Below are positions 5,718 to 14,822 of a stretch of DNA of 17,246 bases, one piece after another. The notes beneath the pieces are model-generated. The model saw only the letters and a program-made list of their open reading frames with translations. It made no database searches and had not been told where the DNA came from. How positions within the stretch are numbered: position 1 is the stretch's first letter; the number at the start of each line of letters is the position of its first letter. The stretch comes from an uncultured Acetatifactor sp. (lineage in GTDB: Bacteria > Bacillota > Clostridia > Lachnospirales > Lachnospiraceae). The position numbers and the translations under genes were made by a program. Location of the stretch: the NCBI GenBank assembly GCA_934394515.1, contig CAKRRU010000051.1, forward strand, positions 1 through 17,246, read 5' to 3'.

Positions 5718-8700
5718 AGAAACGAGTATTGAGTTTGTGCATGGCATTTGTTCTCAGCTTTTCCATGATGCCCATGACGGCGTTTGCGGAAGGAACAGAT
5801 GCAGTGACGGAACAGCAGGAGACACAGGGCAGTGAACTTCCTGGGACTGTGGACACCACGGACGGCTCCGCCACCGTTGAAGACATCAGCGGCGGCAATG
5901 CTGGCACAAAGGATGCAGAGGTGGAAGCAGTACAGGCCCTCATCGATGCTCTGCCGGAGGAAGTAACCGCAGATAATGCGGACGGACTCCAAGCACAGCT
6001 GATGGCGATTGAAGAGGCCCTGACGGTACTGGACAAGGCGCAGACTGCCAGGCTGAATATGACCCGTCTGGAGAATGTTTATGCTGCTCTGAACGTGGCG
6101 GTAGCGGCACAGGCTACTACGCATGTAGACCATTCCTTCTGCGGTGCGACGAACTGCCAAGGTCATGGATCCTACAGCACTCACCACGAAGTTGTGAGCA
6201 ACTGGATACCGCTGTCATATGACGAAACCACCGGCCAGCTAAAGAAGGACGGAAATATTTGGACTTCGACTTCTGCCGGTTATATACTGCCGAAGGGCAA
6301 CTATTATCTCGAAACTGACCTTAAAACGGATGCTACCATTACCAATCAGTACATAAGCGATGAGATAAATCTCTGCCTGAACGGTCACAGCATCACAGCG
6401 GCGGGCAACTTTGACGTCATCACGCAGACGAAGGGAACGTTCCGTCTTTGCGAATGCAAGCAGGATACAGGCAAGATTACCCATCAAGCAGAGACTGCCG
6501 GTAGGGGCGTATGTTCGAATGCTGGTTTATTCTACATGTACGGCGGCACGATCACCGGCAACAATGCGGGCAACAAACTTGGCGGAGGTGTTTATGTCGC
6601 TAACTACTTCCATATATTCGGTGGTACAATCTCTAATAATCAGGCTGATTCAGGTGGTGGTGTGTATGGAAAGAAGACTGTCAATATAAATGGTGGTTTC
6701 ATCCAAAACAACACTGCTACTTCAGGTGACGGTGGCGGCGTATACATTGGTGGTAAGATGACGATGAACATGTACGACGTTACGATCACCGACAACAAGG
6801 CGAGCGGCAACGGCGGTGGTGTATACCTCGGGGATAAATGCGCTATCGGAATGTCCAACGTTTCGATCACCGGCAACAATGCGGGCAGCAACGGCGGTGG
6901 TATGATGCTGCAGACCTCGCAATATATTGATATGCGAAACAAGGTGGAGATTACCAGAAACACGGTTGAAAACAACGCAAACAATCTTTATTTGAAGGAT
7001 AGTGGGAAAATCAATATCAAAGGCGCATTGACCGATTCAAAGATTGGCGTGAGCCTGTCGATTGATGAGAACGATTATGTCGTTGTCGCTAAGGGCAGTT
7101 CTTATTCACTGACATCCGGAGATAAGGATGTCTTCGCCCTCGATGATGCTGGTGCTGGCTATGAGTGGATTGATGTGGATAACAGTGTTGCTTTTCGGAA
7201 AGGAAACCCGCACAAGCATGCCATCTGCGGCAATGCGGACTGCACCGAGGCTGATCACAGCAATGTGGTGTGGAAAGGCATCAATGACCTCGATGAAATT
7301 ACGGAAGATGGCAACTATTATCTGAAGCAGTCAGTGACTCTCTCCTCCACATGGACTTGCGGTCGTAATGTAAACCTCTGCCTGAACGGCAACAGTATCA
7401 CAATGTCGGAAGCGTACGATGCCATTAGGGTAGTTTCTGACTGCACCTTCACACTCTGCGACTGTAACGGCAGTAATAATGGCAACGGTAAGATCACTCA
7501 CAAAAGCGGAAAGAACGGCAGTGGCGTTGTAGTAAATGGCAGCTTCACCATGTACGGCGGCAGCATCACCGGCAACGAGGCTTCTGGCAACGGCGGTGGT
7601 GTGAATGTAGGCGTAAACGGCACCATGACCGTAGGCGGCAGTGCACAGATCACCGACAATGGTGACAGCAATGTTTATTTGCCCGATGGTCAGTTCATCA
7701 CGGTTGACAAGGCGTTGAACGAAAATGCCAAGATCCATGTGACCACTGCGGCAGAAATCGCTGAGGGCGCATATGCTGTCATTGCCGAGGGCACAGACGA
7801 CCATGCACTGACGGACAATGACCTGAAGGCTTTCACTAGCGACAGCAGCTATACGGAGAAGTTGCTGGACAACGGCATCATCTTTATTAACGGTGATCTG
7901 CATGAACATGGCATCTGTGGCAAGGAGGGCTGCAGCGAGGCTGGACATGGAAATGTGGCATGGACAGGTGTCAGCACACTCGATGAAATTAAGAGTGCGG
8001 GGTACTATTATCTGAAAAACGATATTGAACTGACGAATGGCAGTGTGTGGGAGCCTGCAAACGGTGTAGTGCTCTGCCTGAACGGTCACAGCATTACGCA
8101 GATGACACATACTGCGGACAGAAGCCTCAATGTCATTAATGTCAAGAACGGCAACACCTTCACACTGAGCGACTGCAAAGGAGGAGCAGGAGCTTATGGC
8201 AAGATTACCCATAAAGACGGGGAAAAAGGTAGTGCTATGGAGGTGGCGTCCGGTAGCAGCTTCAATTTCTACGGTGGCTGCATTACAGGCAACGTTTCTG
8301 AATACAATACAGTGTCGGTATATGGAAATTTTTATATGTATGACGGCGAAATCAAGGGCAACGCAAGCTCCGCATACACCACTGTGTTTGTTTTTGGTAA
8401 CGGTGGCACATTCAACATGTCCGGCGGCAGGATCACCGGGAATAGTGTTAAGCAATATGGCGGTGTAGGTGTGAATGGTGCTTTTACTGTCAGTGGCGAT
8501 GTGAAGATTACCGGCAACGTGATAGGTGGAACGAAAGGCGCTGATGGTCTGTATACTGGCGGAACAACGAGCAACGTCTATCTGCTCAGCGGTAGGGAGA
8601 TCACCGTCGGCGGTGCACTGAACGATTCCGCAAGCATTGGTGTGACGAGTGAAGCAGTTCCTGACGATAGCACCCCTGTGACTATCGCTACGGCGGTGGA

Positions 8701-11700
8701 TAACTGGATCAAAGACGGTAATTTTACTGCTGACAACAGCTTATATAAGGTGAATGTGTCTGCGGACGGCAAGACCGTAAACCTCGGCTTGCACGAACAC
8801 CAGTGGAAAGTGAGAGTGAAAACAGGCGCAGGAAATATTCTTGAAGAGTACTGCGACGTTGCAGGCTGTACCACCGCAGGCGGCACGCTGACACTGAAAG
8901 CGGACGATCAGAAATATAGCGGTGAGCCTTACGATTACGCAAAATGCGTGACAACTGATGACTGGAAACATACTTCAGCTATGGGAAAAGTCTTCTATAC
9001 GGACAGCACGGACACTGAAATTGCTGCGCCTGTCAAGCCGGGTACTTACTATGCCAATGTCACCGTGGACGGTGTAACTGCCAAGCAGGCGTTCAGCATT
9101 GACCGGTGGAAGTTGATTGACAGCGACTTCGAGTATAAAGCACCGGATAACCTGATCTACGACGGCAAGGCTAAGGAAGCCACAGTAACATCGAAAAAGA
9201 CAGGCTTTGGACAATTATTACAATATACCGTGTTATATTTTGACGAGGATTACAACAAGGTTGAAAATCCGACAGATGCCGGTACCTATGAGGTGAAGGT
9301 TCAAGTCGCACGGAGTGATGCATACGAAGCTGGCCAAATAATGAACTCGGATTGGACATTTACCATTGCACCGAAGCACGTCACCATTACAGGCATCTCA
9401 GCAGATAACAAGGTCTATAACGGCAACGCTGACGCTGACATTACCGGAAAGCCTGAGATCAGCGGTCTTGTAGCCGGAGATGAGAATTATGTGACAGTTG
9501 AGGACGCAAATGCTACGGCAAAATTTGCAGACGCAGATGCGGGCACTGCTAAGACAGTTACCTTCAACGGTTATGCCCTTACCGGCACAAAGGCAGGCAA
9601 CTACAAGCTTTCACAGCCCGCCAGCGTGACAGCAGACATCACCCCCAAGGAGTTGATGATCACAGGTGTGACGGTTAAGGATAAGACTTACGATGGCACA
9701 ACGACAGCGGCTGTCACAGGCGTGACATTCAATGGTCTTGTGAACAGCGAGACCCTGACCAAGGACGGGGATTATACGGTAACCGGTAACTTTGCGGATG
9801 CAGCTGCCGGTGCAAATAAGGATGTCGCTGTCACAGTTAAACTTACGGGCAGCGTTAAGAACTACACTCTCAGCGACACAAGGTATACGAAGAACGGCTG
9901 CCAGATTGTAAAGGCTGCCGCAGCAGCTCCTCCTGCTGTCAGGGATCTTACCATTATCAACGGCAGCACTACAATTTACACGGTGATGCTTCCGCAACTT
10001 CTGCCGTCACTGGTATCACCCGGAGAATATGGTAGTCTTACTTATGAAAAACCGACGCTGAATATTACAGACAGCAGCTATCATGGCTTTGCAGAAGTCA
10101 GAAGTGGTATTGAGGATGGAAAGCTGGCACTGAAATTTACAGACACTGGCACTACGGAAGGTTCTATAGGAACTATTACGGTGACGGTTCATTCAGCCAA
10201 TTACGAGGATATCACCCTGACGATCAACATCCTGGCAACAGCTAAGATCGTTCCGCAGCTGGAAGGCACACTGAAGCTTACTCCTTCCGAGATCACCTAC
10301 GGTGAAAAGCTGTCCAATATCACTATTTCCGGCACAATGACGGCAAACGGCAGGAAGATTGCCGGTACATTCGCATGGCAGAACCTGAACGATGTTCTGA
10401 ATGCGGGCAATCAGCAGGCTGCATGGAAATTCACACCGGAAGATACACAGACCTATGCAGAGACCACAGATATTACGACAGTCAAGGTCAACAAGGCAGA
10501 GCAGAGCGGTGCGGTCGGCATGTATAACTACACTTATAACGAGACACCGGCTACGCCGACTCTGACAGAACAAAAGGGCGACCCTGACGCTAAAGTGACC
10601 TACTATTACAGCACTACCAGAACCAACAGCGGCGGTACGGAATGGAAGGACATCACCCCCACTACGCTGAAGGCCGGTACCTACTATATGTACGCAGTGA
10701 TCGGTGAGACTGGGAACTATAAGGCCTACACCACAGAGGCTAAGGCGTTTACGGTATGGACGGCTGAGCCGGCCTACACCAAGCCTTCGGGTCTGACGGC
10801 GAAATATGGACAGAAGCTTAGCAAGATCACGCTGTCCAATCCTGCGGGCAATATGTCCGGTACATGGAGCTGGGAGGCACCTGATACAGTGATCGACAAG
10901 ACCGGCAAAGTAAGCTATGACGCTGTTTTTACGCCGGATGATAAGAATTATAAGGAAGTGGCCGATACCATTGAGATAACAGTCACACCGGGCGACGGCA
11001 GGAATCTTGCCACGGAGGAGCTGACACTGGCATTCAATGACAGTGCTGACCATACTTATACACCTGACTGGTCGGGTCTTCCTGCCGGACAGACATGGAA
11101 TTATAAGTGTGGATCCAGCATCAGCAACGGATCCAATGCCACACTTACCAAGCTGAATGTGTCTGCGGCAGACGGTGGACTGACCTATGCAGTCTCCGAT
11201 GGCCAGGTAGCTGACAAGATTACTGTCATACTGAAAGCATGCTGCAGCAACTATAAGGACTTCACCATTACGCTGAACATCCGGATCACCAAGGCAGCTC
11301 CTGCCGGGGAACCGAAATACACCCTGATCACCACGGGGGGCAAGACCCTGGCGGATGCAGGACTGACGTTAAACGGCAGTACCCTGAATCCTGCAGACGG
11401 TACCCTGGAGTGGGTGGGTACGGACGGAAATGTGTTGTCCGATGACACTGAGGTGAAAGTCAACACGACCTACAAGTGGCGATTCACCCCTGCGGATACC
11501 AATTACAACAGCCTGACCGGTGAAATCGAACTGTACCATGTGGATGCTCCGGCGGTCACTGCACAGCCCAGGAGTGTATCTGTGACAGTAGGAGAGAAAG
11601 CGACCTTTGAAGTAACTGCAACAGGTACGGACGTAACCTATCAGTGGAAGATCGACAGGAATGACGGTAATGGATTTACAGACATCACCGGAGCCACCGG

Positions 11701-12376
11701 TGCGGTCTATACCACAGGAGTAACGGACAAGGATTGCGATGGATTCAAGTATCAGTGCGTCATCCGTAACGCAGCCGGTTCTGTTACAACGGATACCGTA
11801 GTATTGACGGTGAAAGAGAAGCTGTATGAGATCATTGATGGTGCGAACAGCTCCTGGACCCAGAGTACGGACGGAAGCGGAAGTATCAGGATCCGGGGAA
11901 ATGGTGAAATTTCCAAATTTGTGAATGTAAAGGTGGATGGAACGATTGTTGATCCTGCGAACTATATAGTTACAGAAGGTTCTACCATCATCGAATTAAA
12001 GGCAGATTACTTGAAGACGTTGTCGGAAGGCACTCACACCTTTGAAATCATCTGGACGGACGGCACTGCAGGCACCAGCTTTACGGTAGCCAAAAATACA
12101 TCCGGCGCTCCCGGGAACAATGATAACAACAAGGATGAAAACAACGATAATAACGGCAACAACGACAATGGCAATGACAGTAACAACGGCAGCAATAATG
12201 GAAACAATAACGCCGGCAATAACGGCATCAGCAATACAGCAGGCAATGACAACACGGTAGTGCAGATTCTGGACGTTTCTCCCAATACCGGAGATGCTTC
12301 CGGCATTTGGATCGCTCTATTTGTAGTATCTGCCGTAGGACTGGCAGTCATGCTGGTAAGAAGGAAGAAACAATAG
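5714..12376 (+). CDS. giant sortase-anchored surface protein with beta-helix and MBG/YDG/Ig-like domains
   Basis: The product has 2220 residues. It starts MKKRVLSLCMAFVLSFSMMP and ends its signal peptide at TAFAEG. A helical region follows (about 75-135). Residues 137-1020 hold three modules, each opening with a His/Cys motif (near 140, 500, 730) and a 'NYYL...LCLNG.SIT' strand; modules 1 and 2 then have GGGVY/GGxITGN beta-helix repeats, module 3 a weaker version. A fourth Cys pair is at 1047/1052. Then come a bacterial MBG-like domain (about 1130-1220), two YDG domains (about 1225-1313 and 1316-1403), two related about 100-residue units (1405-1508 and 1760-1862), further MBG-like domains between them, an Ig-like domain (1947-2032) and a beta domain (about 2035-2125). 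An Asn/Gly-rich spacer (2135-2181) leads to SPNTG (2189-2193), a hydrophobic helix and RRKKQ. This suggests a wall-anchored adhesin or glycan-binding protein; no catalytic site was recognised. AAGGAGG lies 5 bp before the ATG. Confidence 0.9.
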   Translation: MKKRVLSLCMAFVLSFSMMPMTAFAEGTDAVTEQQETQGSELPGTVDTTDGSATVEDISGGNAGTKDAEVEAVQALIDALPEEVTADNADGLQAQLMAIEEALTVLDKAQTARLNMTRLENVYAALNVAVAAQATTHVDHSFCGATNCQGHGSYSTHHEVVSNWIPLSYDETTGQLKKDGNIWTSTSAGYILPKGNYYLETDLKTDATITNQYISDEINLCLNGHSITAAGNFDVITQTKGTFRLCECKQDTGKITHQAETAGRGVCSNAGLFYMYGGTITGNNAGNKLGGGVYVANYFHIFGGTISNNQADSGGGVYGKKTVNINGGFIQNNTATSGDGGGVYIGGKMTMNMYDVTITDNKASGNGGGVYLGDKCAIGMSNVSITGNNAGSNGGGMMLQTSQYIDMRNKVEITRNTVENNANNLYLKDSGKINIKGALTDSKIGVSLSIDENDYVVVAKGSSYSLTSGDKDVFALDDAGAGYEWIDVDNSVAFRKGNPHKHAICGNADCTEADHSNVVWKGINDLDEITEDGNYYLKQSVTLSSTWTCGRNVNLCLNGNSITMSEAYDAIRVVSDCTFTLCDCNGSNNGNGKITHKSGKNGSGVVVNGSFTMYGGSITGNEASGNGGGVNVGVNGTMTVGGSAQITDNGDSNVYLPDGQFITVDKALNENAKIHVTTAAEIAEGAYAVIAEGTDDHALTDNDLKAFTSDSSYTEKLLDNGIIFINGDLHEHGICGKEGCSEAGHGNVAWTGVSTLDEIKSAGYYYLKNDIELTNGSVWEPANGVVLCLNGHSITQMTHTADRSLNVINVKNGNTFTLSDCKGGAGAYGKITHKDGEKGSAMEVASGSSFNFYGGCITGNVSEYNTVSVYGNFYMYDGEIKGNASSAYTTVFVFGNGGTFNMSGGRITGNSVKQYGGVGVNGAFTVSGDVKITGNVIGGTKGADGLYTGGTTSNVYLLSGREITVGGALNDSASIGVTSEAVPDDSTPVTIATAVDNWIKDGNFTADNSLYKVNVSADGKTVNLGLHEHQWKVRVKTGAGNILEEYCDVAGCTTAGGTLTLKADDQKYSGEPYDYAKCVTTDDWKHTSAMGKVFYTDSTDTEIAAPVKPGTYYANVTVDGVTAKQAFSIDRWKLIDSDFEYKAPDNLIYDGKAKEATVTSKKTGFGQLLQYTVLYFDEDYNKVENPTDAGTYEVKVQVARSDAYEAGQIMNSDWTFTIAPKHVTITGISADNKVYNGNADADITGKPEISGLVAGDENYVTVEDANATAKFADADAGTAKTVTFNGYALTGTKAGNYKLSQPASVTADITPKELMITGVTVKDKTYDGTTTAAVTGVTFNGLVNSETLTKDGDYTVTGNFADAAAGANKDVAVTVKLTGSVKNYTLSDTRYTKNGCQIVKAAAAAPPAVRDLTIINGSTTIYTVMLPQLLPSLVSPGEYGSLTYEKPTLNITDSSYHGFAEVRSGIEDGKLALKFTDTGTTEGSIGTITVTVHSANYEDITLTINILATAKIVPQLEGTLKLTPSEITYGEKLSNITISGTMTANGRKIAGTFAWQNLNDVLNAGNQQAAWKFTPEDTQTYAETTDITTVKVNKAEQSGAVGMYNYTYNETPATPTLTEQKGDPDAKVTYYYSTTRTNSGGTEWKDITPTTLKAGTYYMYAVIGETGNYKAYTTEAKAFTVWTAEPAYTKPSGLTAKYGQKLSKITLSNPAGNMSGTWSWEAPDTVIDKTGKVSYDAVFTPDDKNYKEVADTIEITVTPGDGRNLATEELTLAFNDSADHTYTPDWSGLPAGQTWNYKCGSSISNGSNATLTKLNVSAADGGLTYAVSDGQVADKITVILKACCSNYKDFTITLNIRITKAAPAGEPKYTLITTGGKTLADAGLTLNGSTLNPADGTLEWVGTDGNVLSDDTEVKVNTTYKWRFTPADTNYNSLTGEIELYHVDAPAVTAQPRSVSVTVGEKATFEVTATGTDVTYQWKIDRNDGNGFTDITGATGAVYTTGVTDKDCDGFKYQCVIRNAAGSVTTDTVVLTVKEKLYEIIDGANSSWTQSTDGSGSIRIRGNGEISKFVNVKVDGTIVDPANYIVTEGSTIIELKADYLKTLSEGTHTFEIIWTDGTAGTSFTVAKNTSGAPGNNDNNKDENNDNNGNNDNGNDSNNGSNNGNNNAGNNGISNTAGNDNTVVQILDVSPNTGDASGIWIALFVVSAVGLAVMLVRRKKQ
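6122..8857 (+). repeat. coding repeat modules inside the surface protein
   Basis: Three related modules begin near 6122, 7211 and 7901. Each carries a Cx4C motif, the CTCTGCCTGAACGG block (near 6371, 7376, 8072) and a GGCAAGATTACCCA-like block encoding GKITH. A 23-bp stretch beginning GATCACCGGCAAC is exact at 6550-6572 and 6865-6887, and GCAACGGCGGTGGT recurs near 6808, 6890 and 7587. Such repeats could recombine and change protein length between strains. Confidence 0.75.
12116..12259 (+). repeat. Asn/Gly/Asp-rich low-complexity spacer
   Basis: AAY and GGY codons dominate this stretch (residues about 2135-2181, for example NNGNNDNGNDSNNGSNNGNN). It lies directly before the sorting signal and most likely acts as a flexible cell-wall-spanning linker. 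The repetitive codons make slippage and length variation likely. Confidence 0.75.
12278..12373 (+). other. cell-wall sorting signal SPNTG + membrane helix + basic tail
   Basis: The last 32 residues read SPNTGD, then a hydrophobic stretch of about 20 residues (IWIALFVVSAVGLAVMLV) and RRKKQ. This is the three-part sortase substrate signal with (S/N)PxTG in place of LPxTG, a form recognised by some clostridial class B-like sortases. No sortase gene lies in the window. Confidence 0.85.
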
Positions 12377-12387
12377 TTTCGCATTAC

Positions 12388-12428
12388 AAGCCCCGCCGCA
12401 GGGACAAAACTCTGTGGCGGGGCTTTTT
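12388..12428 (+). terminator. strong intrinsic terminator after the surface-protein gene
   Basis: A GC-rich stem of about 13 bp (AAGCCCCGCCGCAG pairing with CTGTGGCGGGGCTT, one G-U pair) is followed by TTTTT. It ends 4 bases before the regulatory element of the next operon, so it separates the two units cleanly. Confidence 0.93.
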
Positions 12429-12432
12429 GCGG

Positions 12433-12495
12433 CTTTCACACATTACAGCGATAGTAAACTAATTTGTTGATGAATCGGAGATTCTTGTATATAAT
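12433..12495 (+). promoter_or_regulatory. promoter of the two-component operon with 38-bp shared element (copy A)
   Basis: TTGATG (12467-12472) and a perfect TATAAT (12490-12495) are 17 bp apart. The 38 bp at 12433-12470, beginning CTTTCACACATTACAGCGAT and running into the -35 box, are repeated with only two changes at 15429-15466 before putP. The core ATTACAGCGATAGTAA (12442-12457) resembles a cre site and is centred about -52 from the predicted start. The leader to the response-regulator ATG is about 80 nt. Confidence 0.8.
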
Positions 12496-12583
12496 AACTC
12501 ATAGCATATGATAGAAGTATTTTTTTCAAGATTTACTTGAGAGGGATTGGCAGATTAACGGGATCTGCGGAAGGGACGGCAGA

Positions 12584-13312
12584 ATGCAGTGGAGGATCGC
12601 GGTCTGTGACGATGACCGGGCGGATGCGGAGAGCATCGGAGCGGCTCTGACAGAATATCAGCAGGATACAGGAGCGCAGTATTCCGTCCGGATTTTTCAG
12701 AGTGGGAAAACTCTGGAATATGAAGTGGAGGACGGACAACTGTTCGACCTGCTGTTTTTGGATATCGAACTAGGGGATGAGGACGGATTTATGCTGGCAA
12801 GGAGACTGCAGAGCAGGCTCCCGGCAGCGCTGCTTATTTTTGTCTCTTCCTATGAAAAATATGTCTACGATTCTTTTAAATTACAGCCCTTTCGCTTTCT
12901 GCCCAAAAGATGCCTGACACAGATGCTTCCGGAGACCCTCTCGGCGGCAGTGGCGGAACTGAAACGCAGGGAGAACCGGTTCCTGCTTGTGGAGAACGGG
13001 CAGGGAGTGGAGAAGATTCCATTGGAAGCAATAGTTTATATCCGGCAGCAGGGAAAGTATGCCTGTATCGTAAAGGAGAACGGAAACCGGAACAGAGTGC
13101 GGAGAACCCTGAAAAGCCTGGTGGAGGAACTGCCGGAGAAACAATTTTTGCAAATTGACAGAGGGTATTTATGCAATGTGACGAAGGTGACACAGTTAAA
13201 AAACGACAAACTGACGCTGGCAACAGGGGAAGAACTCTATGTCAGTTCAGGCAGAATGCGGGAATTAAAGGATAAAGTCATGGAGTACTGGACCGGGGAG
13301 AAAAAGATATGA
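12584..13312 (+). CDS. LytTR-family (AgrA-like) response regulator
   Basis: The product has 242 residues. The receiver domain (1-120) has the acidic pocket D9-D10-D11 (VCDDDRADAES), phospho-acceptor D60 (LLFLDIELGDEDG), the Ser switch at about S88 (FVSSYEKYVYDSF) and K108 (FLPKRC, where YLxKP is usual). Residues about 130-240 form the LytTR DNA-binding domain (FLLVENGQGVEKIPLEAIVY, RRTLKSLVEELPEKQFLQID, then RGYLCNVTKV). LytTR proteins bind pairs of direct repeats and often control adhesion, autolysis, peptide signalling or solute uptake. The GGAAGGG run near 12569 supports the start. It is first in an operon, with its stop overlapping the kinase start (ATGA). The regulon is not known; the direct repeat at 14650 is one candidate target. 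Confidence 0.93.
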   Translation: MQWRIAVCDDDRADAESIGAALTEYQQDTGAQYSVRIFQSGKTLEYEVEDGQLFDLLFLDIELGDEDGFMLARRLQSRLPAALLIFVSSYEKYVYDSFKLQPFRFLPKRCLTQMLPETLSAAVAELKRRENRFLLVENGQGVEKIPLEAIVYIRQQGKYACIVKENGNRNRVRRTLKSLVEELPEKQFLQIDRGYLCNVTKVTQLKNDKLTLATGEELYVSSGRMRELKDKVMEYWTGEKKI

Positions 13313-14556
13313 CAGGTGTGACGCAAATGCATATGATAACCTTACTGTGCAGCTTTCATGAAGCATTTTGGATGGTGTGGTGGATGAAACAAAACCATGT
13401 GATCAGATCGCTGGGAAGCCGGGAGTGGCCGAGAAGCTTTCTGACGGGAGGTGCCGGCTGTCTTTTTTTGACTTTCGTGTACGGAATTGTATGGTACGGT
13501 ATGCGGGAGACATTATCCTGTCTTCCGGCAATCCTCTTTTTTGCTGTTTCTTTCAGCCTTTTGTGGGAATGCGAAGAGAAGGAAAGCTTTCTGTATGCCG
13601 CAGGGTATTTATTGGGATTGGAAGTGACATTGTGGTTTGCCGGAAGAATGCTGCAGCACGGATTGCTGATCGGACAGGAGGCATGGCTGGGGGTGAACTT
13701 GTTTGGAATCTTGATGCTGCAATCCGGCAGGCTGCGGGAATACAGGCAACAATTGCTGGAAATTTTCGGAACCATGGGAGCAGCTTTTTTCCTGACATTA
13801 TTTTTCAGCAATTTTTTCTGGGATATGCTGCGTGGAGAACGGATAAAAGAGTATTTTTATCTGGCCTGTCTGACAACGGTGCTGGCTGCAACCTATTTTT
13901 ATGCACAGAAGGCGCGGATGCGGGAGCAGATGGAGTATCTGGACCTGCAAAACGGACTTTTGGAGCAGGGGTATCGTAAGACATATGATTTTTACACGGA
14001 AAATGCGAAGCTGTACCATGACATGCACCATCATCTGAGGGCAGTGGAACAGATGATTGCAAAGGGGGATGATGCCGGGGCACTGGAGTACATTGCCAGT
14101 GTACAGGAACCGGTTCGGACAGCAGCAGTACCGGTATGTACCGGAATGGATCTGGTGGACACTGTATTATATGAAACGAAAGAACGGGCTGAGGCGAAAA
14201 ATATCGACCTGCAGATCGAGGCATCCCTGTTTTCAGGTATGGAAAGAGCGCAGAAAAAAGATATATGCGCATTGTTTGCCAATCTGACGGAAAATGCGCT
14301 GGAAGCGGCAAAAAGCAGGATACGGATTACGACCAGGACAGTGCCCGGGATGCTGTTGCTGGAGATCTTAAATGATTACAGAGAGAAACCGGAGATTTCG
14401 GAAGGACATATGCAGACCGGGAAAGCGGATCGTACGAAACACGGCTGGGGACTGCGGATCGTAGAACAGATTGTGAGAAAATATGAGGGGCAGATCGATT
14501 ATGAAATAGAGGAAGAGACGGGGGATTTCCGGGTTCGTGTCTGGCTGAACCTGTGA
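13309..14556 (+). CDS. GHKL-type (AgrC/HPK10-like) sensor histidine kinase
   Basis: The product has 415 residues. The N-terminal half (about 5-200) has five or six membrane segments and no clear extracellular sensor domain. A coiled-coil stretch (about 200-230) leads to the phospho-accepting histidine H237 in YHDMHHHLRAVEQ, the variant of the H-box used by AgrC-like kinases. The ATP-binding domain has the N-box (FANLTENALEAA, N325/N329) and G-box (KHGWGLRIVEQIVRKYEGQI, G379/G381). It should phosphorylate the regulator encoded just before it, with which it shares an ATGA overlap. Such kinases commonly read peptides or membrane events, but no autoinducer-peptide gene was found nearby, so the signal is unknown. 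Confidence 0.92.
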   Translation: MTGVTQMHMITLLCSFHEAFWMVWWMKQNHVIRSLGSREWPRSFLTGGAGCLFLTFVYGIVWYGMRETLSCLPAILFFAVSFSLLWECEEKESFLYAAGYLLGLEVTLWFAGRMLQHGLLIGQEAWLGVNLFGILMLQSGRLREYRQQLLEIFGTMGAAFFLTLFFSNFFWDMLRGERIKEYFYLACLTTVLAATYFYAQKARMREQMEYLDLQNGLLEQGYRKTYDFYTENAKLYHDMHHHLRAVEQMIAKGDDAGALEYIASVQEPVRTAAVPVCTGMDLVDTVLYETKERAEAKNIDLQIEASLFSGMERAQKKDICALFANLTENALEAAKSRIRITTRTVPGMLLLEILNDYREKPEISEGHMQTGKADRTKHGWGLRIVEQIVRKYEGQIDYEIEEETGDFRVRVWLNL

Positions 14557-14649
14557 TCCGGGTCAGGCACGACGGATTTTCAATGTAAGCTTTACAGACG
14601 TGACCCCAAAAGTTGATTTCCGGACGTTGTAATTACGCAGACGTAAAAT

Positions 14650-14713
14650 TTCGAGGTCAGAAAACAGCTATTCGAGGACAGGAGAAAACAAAGAAGGTAC
14701 TGTCTGCTATTAT
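14650..14713 (+). promoter_or_regulatory. 21-bp direct repeat upstream of a -35-poor promoter
   Basis: TTCGAGGTCAGAAAACA (from 14650) and TTCGAGGACAGGAGAAAACA (from 14671) are direct repeats with a 21-bp period, two helical turns. A TATTAT -10-like box (14708-14713) follows, with only AAAACA at the -35 position. This is the layout of a promoter that needs an activator. The neighbouring LytTR regulator is a natural candidate, but the repeats do not fit the published LytTR consensus closely. Confidence 0.35.
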
Positions 14714-14822
14714 GAAGATGTAGCTTAAAAAATGACTTATAAAGCGCAAATTACTTATTGGGATGACGTTGGAATTCCGGAAAATCATTCGGATCCAACG
14801 GAAAACTGACGGAGGGAGAAGA

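Noticed and set aside
6550..6887. Repeated GC-rich blocks considered as a CRISPR or other non-coding repeat array
   Set aside because: The repeats stay in frame, encode beta-helix turns (GGxITGN, GGGVY), and their spacing varies with the protein modules.
10193..11053. 286-codon open frame on the minus strand inside the surface-protein gene
   Set aside because: It is antisense to a clearly coding frame with continuous domain matches; the repetitive, stop-poor composition of the gene explains it. The same holds for the 374-codon minus-strand frame at 7331-8455.
12508..12540. 10-codon frame (MIEVFFSRFT) in the leader of the two-component operon
   Set aside because: It starts about 6 nt from the predicted transcript start and has no ribosome binding site, so it is more likely chance.
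14592..14618. TTACAG...TTGATT before the membrane-protein gene as a third copy of the shared promoter element
   Set aside because: Only short words match and the distance between them is 21 instead of 24 bp; there is no -10 box at the right place.
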